10,879 nt of DNA from Candidatus Iainarchaeum sp. (GTDB lineage Archaea > Iainarchaeota > Iainarchaeia > Iainarchaeales > GCA-2688035): contig JAFGEM010000087.1 of the NCBI GenBank assembly GCA_016931555.1, positions 1 to 10,879 of the forward strand, written 5' to 3'. Positions 6,346 to 10,879 of this stretch are shown piece after piece; within the stretch, counting starts at the first letter, position 1; each line of letters begins with the position of its first letter. The position numbers were made by a program, and so were the translations under genes. The notes beneath the pieces were generated by a model. The model was not told the DNA's origin. It did no database searches and was given only the letters and a program-made list of their open reading frames with translations.

Positions 6346-6765
6346 ATGAATAAAGGCCAGGTTAGCTTTGACTTAATAATAGCCATAGTGTTTACTGCAA
6401 TATTCTTTAGCGGCCTATTTTTTCTTGCAGACGACATAGTGGCTTTGCAAACAGACCTTGCAGTAAGAGCCCAGTTAAAAGAAATTGCGTTGAATTCAAG
6501 CCAATTAATTTCTGCAGGACAAACTTTGAATACAAGCGACATATGGGCAGCCAACAATACAAGCTTTTCATTGAATTACTCTGTCCCTGAGATTCTTGTT
6601 CCGGGAGAAGAAAACATTGAAAAATGCATTGTAGGCATTGACACTGCACAGGGAACAGTAACAGTATCATTTAGGGGCATAAGCGAAACAGCAAATTTTG
6701 TTCCAACAACGCTTAGCGTAACAAATAATGTTAAATGCGGAGAAATATTGACTGTATCGGAGTGA
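6346..6765 (+). CDS. pilin-like protein, class III variant (D at +5)
   Basis: This 139-residue protein begins MNKGQVSFDLIIAIVFTAIFF. The predicted cut follows KG, Q1 and S3 match class III, but position 5 is Asp instead of Glu. One membrane helix spans about 9-27, followed by a helical segment and a probably beta-rich extracellular part with two cysteines (94, 131). Five N-x-S/T sequons (N50, N62, N70, N71, N77) cluster in 30 residues, which suggests a glycosylated surface domain. The start was chosen from the TATA spacing; an in-frame TTG at 6337 would add three residues. It is the first gene of a four-gene coupled set. A minor or specialised pilin is the likely identity; function is otherwise unknown. 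Confidence 0.75.
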   Translation: MNKGQVSFDLIIAIVFTAIFFSGLFFLADDIVALQTDLAVRAQLKEIALNSSQLISAGQTLNTSDIWAANNTSFSLNYSVPEILVPGEENIEKCIVGIDTAQGTVTVSFRGISETANFVPTTLSVTNNVKCGEILTVSE

Positions 6766-6769
6766 AAAA

Positions 6770-7315
6770 ATGAGGAAAGGGCAATTGTTTTCACTGGATT
6801 TGCTATTCTCTTTAGGGATAATCATACTCGGATTGGGAATGGTAATACAATTCTCTGAAACACGCGCATACTCACAAAAAGAGGAAATGCTCCAAAACGA
6901 GCTGAATGTAATTGGAGACACCGCAGCAAGCCTTTTGATTTCAAATCCGGACATAATATGCGAACTTGAAGACGGCTCAGGAAACATTATAGCGTATCTT
7001 GATAATTGCATTAATGAGGACAAGATAGATGATTTAGAGGGCACAGGAGTACTTGGTGAAGCGCTTGGAATTCCCCTTGGCTATGATTTTGGGATTTACA
7101 GGACGAATGGAAACCAGCTTATTTACGGAAACCCGCCTGACATTGACCCCATGCATACCCCCAAAAATGTTTTTGCAGAAATAAGAACAATTGCAACACT
7201 AAAAAATCCGCAGTTGACCTTTGAAAAATCGGATTTTGAGGATTGCCTGCGGAATGCGGCAAACTGCAGAATCGAACAGGAAAGGGAATGGACTGTTGCA
7301 GTATGGAGGACATAA
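6770..7315 (+). CDS. pilin-like secreted protein (GQLFSLD signal)
   Basis: This 181-residue protein begins MRKGQLFSLDLLFSLGIIIL. It has a basic n-region, G before Q as at a prepilin cut, and a long hydrophobic helix (about 11-28), but the acidic residue is at mature +6, not +5. The extracellular part has four cysteines (64, 80, 159, 166) and ends in an aromatic strand, EWTVAVWRT. YSQKE just after the helix (34-38) is echoed by YTQKE in the next gene, which suggests paralogy. GGAGTG at 6759-6764 supports the start, four bases after the preceding stop. It is probably a minor pilin or another anchored surface component; no domain is recognised. Confidence 0.7.
   Translation: MRKGQLFSLDLLFSLGIIILGLGMVIQFSETRAYSQKEEMLQNELNVIGDTAASLLISNPDIICELEDGSGNIIAYLDNCINEDKIDDLEGTGVLGEALGIPLGYDFGIYRTNGNQLIYGNPPDIDPMHTPKNVFAEIRTIATLKNPQLTFEKSDFEDCLRNAANCRIEQEREWTVAVWRT
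7305..7309 (+). promoter_or_regulatory. Shine-Dalgarno site deciding the 7318 start
   Basis: GGAGG inside the end of the preceding gene lies 8 bases before ATG 7318. It favours MKRGVVF... over upstream in-frame ATGs (7243, 7303), which would put extra residues before the basic n-region. Confidence 0.6.
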
Positions 7316-7317
7316 AA

Positions 7318-7608
7318 ATGAAAAGAGGGGTTGTATTTACTACTGAAGCAGTGCTTGCAATAGTAGTAATTGCTATTGTAACAAGCAGTGTTACACTTTC
7401 TTACACTCAAAAAGAGGGCAATGCAAGAGAATTTGAAACCCTCAAAGAAAAGGCAATGGATTCCGCAACAATTGCCTCTTACACCAACCAAACCGCAAAC
7501 CAAGAAATTGACCAAGGAGCAGAACAGGGTTACTGCGCGCAGTATGTCGAGTGCGATTCTCAGTCAGGGAGTATTTCAAAAGAGACCTTTTGTGAGGATA
7601 ACACATGA
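7318..7608 (+). CDS. short pilin-like protein (GVVFTTE signal)
   Basis: This 96-residue protein begins MKRGVVFTTEAVLAIVVIAIV. It keeps K-R-G before the predicted cut but lacks Q1; Glu is at mature +6, the same shift as in the gene just upstream. The helix spans about 10-27; YTQKE (29-33) follows, then a predicted helical region (36-70) and a short tail with three cysteines (73, 79, 92), one of the few odd counts among the secreted proteins here, so an intermolecular disulfide is possible. Start by GGAGG; the stop overlaps the next ATG (ATGA). It is probably a small minor pilin paralogous to the 6770 gene. Family and function are not recognised. Confidence 0.7.
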   Translation: MKRGVVFTTEAVLAIVVIAIVTSSVTLSYTQKEGNAREFETLKEKAMDSATIASYTNQTANQEIDQGAEQGYCAQYVECDSQSGSISKETFCEDNT

Positions 7609-8201
7609 AGAACAACGGGGCATTGGGTGGATTGATTGCCATTGCCGCAATAATAGCAGTGAGCGCAACAATAATTGCGTCAAGCGCAACAGTACACTCT
7701 GCAGATTCCCTTGATTTTGGAAACAATGCAGTTGAAATAAAGAAAAACTGGAATAATCTGCGCGTTGTATTGGATAAGAGAACGAGTTATGAACTCGCAA
7801 TAAACTCGGGGTTTAGCACTGCTGGCTGTTGTCGAGCAACTTGTGATTTTACAAATGTAAACACTGATGGATTAGGAAGCGCACTTCAAAATATAATAGA
7901 TACTACTCCTGCTTTTGAAGGCTGCAGCATGAACAATTTCAGCATAAACGGCGGTGGCGCAGACCCACATGTTGAAGTTACAATGCAATTAAAATGCGAA
8001 AAAACTGTCGGCAGAATATATTTAAGCTATGGGGAAGATGTGGTTTATGAAAAGCAAATAAGCGGGAAAATTGTTACGCCAGGATTTTGCCCGCCGCCCC
8101 CGGCTCCACCTCCGGCTCCACCCCCGCCTCCAGAAGTATGCAGAACATGCGGTGCAATAGTAGCAGACTTGCAGTCAGGATTAGTGGAATATTCCGACTA
8201 G
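7605..8201 (+). CDS. anchored surface protein with proline-rich hinge
   Basis: The product has 198 residues. It begins MKNNGALGGLIAIAAIIAVS, an N-terminal anchor (about 8-27) without Q or an acidic +5/+6, so it is pilin-like only in architecture and context. The extracellular part carries eight cysteines (75, 76, 80, 107, 131, 162, 179, 182). Residues 163-176 are a P/A stretch of 12 prolines and 2 alanines, flanked by C162 and a CRTC pair (179-182). The last 16 residues form a short tail. The start overlaps the previous stop (ATGA) and has GAGG at 7594-7597. It ends the second operon. The role is unknown; a rigid stalk that presents a C-terminal disulfide knot is one reading. Confidence 0.7.
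   Translation: MKNNGALGGLIAIAAIIAVSATIIASSATVHSADSLDFGNNAVEIKKNWNNLRVVLDKRTSYELAINSGFSTAGCCRATCDFTNVNTDGLGSALQNIIDTTPAFEGCSMNNFSINGGGADPHVEVTMQLKCEKTVGRIYLSYGEDVVYEKQISGKIVTPGFCPPPPAPPPAPPPPPEVCRTCGAIVADLQSGLVEYSD
8091..8132 (+). repeat. GC-rich proline-codon repeat
   Basis: A 14-codon run of CCN with two GCT encodes the proline hinge of the 7605 protein. It contains a near-perfect 12-base tandem unit (ccggctccacct / ccggctccaccc) and is strikingly GC-rich against its AT-rich surroundings, so its length may vary by slippage. Confidence 0.7.
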
Positions 8202-8239
8202 GAAAATATCCCTAAAGTTAGCTTTTCCCCTAAGGAAAA
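8201..8239. repeat. nested inverted repeats after the second pilin operon
   Basis: GGAAAA (8201-8206), TTTTCC (8223-8228) and GGAAAA (8234-8239) allow two mutually exclusive hairpins, and CTAA/TTAG (8212-8221) adds a small inner pair. It follows the stop of the 7605 gene. It might end or process the transcript, but archaeal terminators usually rely on U-tracts, and none is obvious here. Confidence 0.3.
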
Positions 8240-8246
8240 CAAAAAC

Positions 8247-8255
8247 TAATTAATA
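8247..8255 (+). promoter_or_regulatory. TATA promoter of the 8285 gene
   Basis: taattaata preceded by an A-rich, BRE-like stretch lies 30-38 bases before ATG 8285. No Shine-Dalgarno sequence follows, so a very short leader or leaderless mRNA is expected. Confidence 0.5.
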
Positions 8256-8284
8256 AGTCAGGAAGCCAAATTCTTTGTGATTAA

Positions 8285-8758
8285 ATGAAAGACATTATAC
8301 TAGTGCCTATTGGCGCAATTGTAATTGGAATTGTTTTTCTCGCGTTTTTTCTGCCGAGCGCTTTAATAGTGCATGATTCGCACAAGGAAGAGCTTAAGCC
8401 AAATACAGTTGCAAATGCAACAGTGGCTGATGTCGTCTACCAGATTTCAATGGATGATCTGGAGGAAATACTGGGTTATGGAAGCATTCCAAGGGAATGC
8501 GAAAGCCCTGAAAGCAAAAAAAAGTATGGCAACGGAAGCCCTATTGTGGAAGACACTAAAGCAGATAACAGTATCAGCCAGGGGCAGATTATTGGCAGTA
8601 TTCCCGCAAATAACACATGCAACCCAGAGAACACCCCAACAGACAATAAAAATAATCCAATTGCAGAGCCTGTTAGTGGAACAGCCTCACAAAGCGCAGT
8701 AATGGATAGCATTGAAGAGGAAAGATTATTGCAAACAGGAAGCGCAAATTATTGGTAA
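8285..8758 (+). CDS. single-pass anchored protein with low-complexity tail
   Basis: This 157-residue protein has an N-terminal membrane helix at about 4-28 (LVPIGAIVIGIVFLAFFLPS) preceded by MKD, so it is not a class III signal. A short conserved-looking stretch (VVYQISMDDLEEILGYGSI, about 50-68) is followed by about 85 residues rich in N, S, T, P, E and K with two cysteines and several possible sequons (NAT, NNT). The tail is probably disordered and extracellular. It has its own promoter. Its last 10 bases overlap the end of the convergent ABCE1 gene. Placement after the pilin-like genes suggests a surface role; no family is recognised. Confidence 0.65.
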   Translation: MKDIILVPIGAIVIGIVFLAFFLPSALIVHDSHKEELKPNTVANATVADVVYQISMDDLEEILGYGSIPRECESPESKKKYGNGSPIVEDTKADNSISQGQIIGSIPANNTCNPENTPTDNKNNPIAEPVSGTASQSAVMDSIEEERLLQTGSANYW

Positions 8759-10527
8759 TAATACTGCCCTTTCTTTTTCTGTTCTTTATCCTTTTGTGAT
8801 TCAAGCTTGTTTGCACGCGGGCGCCCGGTTTTTGGATCACGCCTGAATGTAACGCGCATTTCTTTTAGGAACTGGTTCATGCCCTCTTGCATGCCCATTG
8901 GTTTAGAGGCAGTTCCAGATTTTGCAGGCTCGCCTGAAAAAACAATTAGGCGGTCTGAAACATAATCCTGAAACAAAATGTCGTGGTCAACAACCAAAGC
9001 AAGCTTTTTCTTGTTGGAAACAACACTCTTAATCACATCAGCAATTCTAAGCCTGTCCTCAATATCCAAAAAAGCGCTTGGCTCATCCAAGAGAATCAAA
9101 TCAGATTCAATGCAAAGATTGTATGCAACGCTTATTTTTTGGAGTTCTCCCCCGCTCAAATCAGTTAATTTGTGTTCAAAAAAATCTTTTACCCCTAATT
9201 TTTTGTTTATTTCTGATTCGAATAGAATTGAATCAATTTTTTTGTCCGAAAAAAGCTCTTGCACAAGAATTGATTTTGGCTTCAAATACTGGGGCTTGTA
9301 AGCAACCTTTAACTTGAAATCCACTTTGCCTGAATCCGGCTTTATTTCGGATGCAAGCATTTTCACAAAAGTTGTTTTTCCAATTGCATTAGGCCCTAAA
9401 ACACCAATTACTTCACCTTCCATAAAATTGCCAGCGCTTGTTTTTAGTGAAAAATTGCCGAGTTTCTTCTCTAAAGCGGGATACTCTAAAACAACCTTGC
9501 GCTTTGCAGAGATTTGCGCAGGCTTGACATTAAAATTCAGTTCCTTTTCCCTAAAGCGTGTGTTTTCCTCTGGGAGATAGCCCTCTAAAAACTCGTTAAT
9601 GCCGTTTCTAACACTCTTTGTTGAACTCACTATACCATAGGCAGCCTGCTTTCCATAAAAAATGTTGACATAATCACTGAGATAGTCCAAAAGAGCAAGG
9701 TCATGCTCAACAACTATAACACTTGTGCCTGAATCAACAAGGCACCTTATTAACTCGCCCACTTTCAGCCTCTGGCGCACATCAAGATAACTTGAGGGCT
9801 CGTCAAAATAATAAACCTCGGCTTTTTTGAGCATTGCAGCAGCAATCGCAATCCTCTGAAGCTCTCCTCCGGAAACTTTTGAAATCTCATTGCCAAGAAT
9901 CGGAGAGATTTCAAGTTTTTCTGCAATCTCCTGCAAAGCATTTTTTTCATCCGCTTTTTGCAGAAGCTCGCGGACTTTTCCCTTGAAAACAATTGGAATC
10001 TCATCAACCTTCTGCGGCTTGTAAGAAACTCTAATTTGGCCTTTTGAGAGTTTTTCAAAAAAACCCTGCAATTCCTTTCCCTTAAAAAATTTGATTACCT
10101 TTTCATAAGCAGCCTCTTCCTCCGCAAGGTTTGGAATAATGTTGCGTGAGAGAATTTTAAGTGCAGTTGTTTTTCCAATTCCGTTGCGCCCTAACAATCC
10201 AGTAACAGAATTTGGCTTTGGAGTAGGAAGATTAAACAATCTGAAAGCGTTCTCGCCATACTGGTGAATTGGGGTAGTGTGCTTCTCTGATGTGAGATTA
10301 ATGATAGTAATGCAAGAAACAGGACATTGATGGGAACAAATCCCACACGAAATGCACAACTCTTCATTAATAATTGGCTTATTGTCTTCTCCGAGAACAA
10401 TACACTCTTTCCCGGTGCGATTAACCGGGCAAACAGAAGCACAACGGAAGGGACATTTAGTGCCATTAACACACTTATCTCTATCAATAACTGCGACACG
10501 CAGCTTTCCTTTTGTAAAAGCAGGCAT
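8749..10527 (-). CDS. rli1: ABCE1/Rli1 ribosome-recycling ATPase
   Basis: This cytoplasmic Fe-S ABC protein splits ribosomes after termination together with aRF1/Pelota and helps initiation. At 592 residues it is full length. The ferredoxin-like domain has C19, C25, C29, C33 (KCPFRCASVCPVNRTGK) and C58, C61, C64, C68 for two [4Fe-4S] clusters. NBD1: Walker A GRNGIGKT (113-120), signature SGGEL (219-223), Walker B D242-E243, H-loop H275. NBD2: Walker A GPNAIGKT (378-385), signature LSGGELQK (457-464), D481-E482, H515. The C-terminus FRRDPKTGRPRANK...KD.EQKKKGQYYY is typical of ABCE1. All ATPase residues are intact. The start codon shares a base with the upstream gene's stop (TAATG), which implies co-translation. 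The 3' end overlaps the convergent 8285 gene by 10 bases. Confidence 0.97.
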   Translation of the reverse strand: MPAFTKGKLRVAVIDRDKCVNGTKCPFRCASVCPVNRTGKECIVLGEDNKPIINEELCISCGICSHQCPVSCITIINLTSEKHTTPIHQYGENAFRLFNLPTPKPNSVTGLLGRNGIGKTTALKILSRNIIPNLAEEEAAYEKVIKFFKGKELQGFFEKLSKGQIRVSYKPQKVDEIPIVFKGKVRELLQKADEKNALQEIAEKLEISPILGNEISKVSGGELQRIAIAAAMLKKAEVYYFDEPSSYLDVRQRLKVGELIRCLVDSGTSVIVVEHDLALLDYLSDYVNIFYGKQAAYGIVSSTKSVRNGINEFLEGYLPEENTRFREKELNFNVKPAQISAKRKVVLEYPALEKKLGNFSLKTSAGNFMEGEVIGVLGPNAIGKTTFVKMLASEIKPDSGKVDFKLKVAYKPQYLKPKSILVQELFSDKKIDSILFESEINKKLGVKDFFEHKLTDLSGGELQKISVAYNLCIESDLILLDEPSAFLDIEDRLRIADVIKSVVSNKKKLALVVDHDILFQDYVSDRLIVFSGEPAKSGTASKPMGMQEGMNQFLKEMRVTFRRDPKTGRPRANKLESQKDKEQKKKGQYYYQ

Positions 10528-10879
10528 TACAAATCACACCAATACTTTTCATAATAAGCAAGTTCCTCATTATTAAAAGGTTCCCAAGCAGGCTTGTAAA
10601 TAAAAAAATTTTCAAGATAACTGCAAAGCGCTTGGGAGTAAATAACAGGGGCTTTCTTCCGTATTACAAGATCGAGCCCAAAAATGTTTTTAACCTGTTC
10701 TTTGAGCCTCGGAAGGTTGATACTATCTTGCGCATAAGCGCTTACGCGCACTCTGCAACCCCAAGGCCGCAAGAAGGAAACAACCTCAAGTAATTCCGAG
10801 GTTATTTTGTCTGGCAAATGCGGTTGGACTTTTTTGGGGCCAGTAAGTGCGGTAGCAAGGATTTTTTGGTCAAGACTGC
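10527..10879 (-). CDS. unrecognised protein coupled to ABCE1 (5' truncated)
   Basis: The minus-strand frame is open to the window edge, giving at least 116 residues that begin SLDQKILATALTGPKKVQPH; the true start is outside. The visible part looks like a soluble alpha/beta protein: a helix (LLEVVSFL), a strand (CRVRVSAY), a helix (LPRLKEQVKNIFGL), a strand (DLVIRKKAPVIY), then a helix and an aromatic, acidic C-terminus ending YYEKYWCDL. No signal peptide or membrane helix is seen. The stop TAA overlaps ATG of ABCE1 by one base, so the two genes form an operon and a translation-related role is possible by context. I do not recognise the family. Confidence 0.7.
   Translation of the reverse strand, partial: SLDQKILATALTGPKKVQPHLPDKITSELLEVVSFLRPWGCRVRVSAYAQDSINLPRLKEQVKNIFGLDLVIRKKAPVIYSQALCSYLENFFIYKPAWEPFNNEELAYYEKYWCDL

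Noticed and set aside
7243..7317. Upstream ATG that would lengthen the 7318 pilin-like protein
   Set aside because: It overlaps the preceding gene by 73 bases and adds residues ahead of the basic n-region; GGAGG points to 7318.
10527..10879. Faint resemblance of the truncated gene to the C-terminal half of LAGLIDADG-type domains
   Set aside because: No LAGLIDADG helix motif or catalytic acid is visible; the similarity is only a helix-strand pattern around a FGLDLVIRKK-like stretch.
1..10879. CRISPR arrays, tRNA or rRNA genes, transposases, integrases, or restriction/defence genes
   Set aside because: No regularly spaced repeats, cloverleaf-like segments or motifs of these families were seen by eye on either strand.

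Overview
The window looks archaeal and most likely comes from a DPANN-type genome, though the phylum cannot be fixed from sequence alone. Support comes from small secreted proteins with class III (archaeal type IV pilin) signal peptides, an archaeal-style A24 prepilin peptidase, an intact ABCE1/Rli1 with its Fe-S domain, leaderless TATA promoters next to Shine-Dalgarno-led internal genes, and very tight gene packing. No rRNA, tRNA, CRISPR array or insertion sequence was seen, and no stretch over 300 bases lacks a gene.

Layout, left to right. Positions 1-2688 are a plus-strand pilin operon. It holds the 3' end of a mini-pilin, an 8-cysteine pilin, a 56-residue mini-pilin, a 372-residue prepilin peptidase and two more class III pilins, with overlaps at several junctions. 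Positions 2750-6273 are a different block on the same strand: a membrane-tethered OB-fold protein overlapping a TctA/COG1784-family membrane protein, a stand-alone JAMM (MPN+) protease and a cofactor-independent phosphoglycerate mutase (GpmI). Positions 6346-8201 are a second pilin-like operon of four coupled genes whose signal peptides drift away from the canonical class III motif; the last encodes a proline-rich hinge between cysteines. Positions 8285-8758 encode a single-pass anchored protein with a low-complexity tail, from its own promoter. Its 3' end overlaps, tail to tail, the minus-strand ABCE1 gene (8749-10527). ABCE1 is itself coupled to an upstream minus-strand gene that runs off the window.

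How it fits together (inference): the A24 peptidase would process the canonical pilins of the first cluster and perhaps the divergent ones of the second. The first cluster would supply main subunits (helix-only mini-pilins and disulfide-stabilised pilins), and the second would supply minor, tip or priming subunits. No assembly ATPase or TadC/PilC-like platform protein lies in the window, so the machine is incomplete here. The most distinctive points are the pilin repertoire, an acidic residue shifted by one position in two second-cluster signal peptides, and a 42-bp duplication of the transporter's 3' end that abuts the JAMM start codon.
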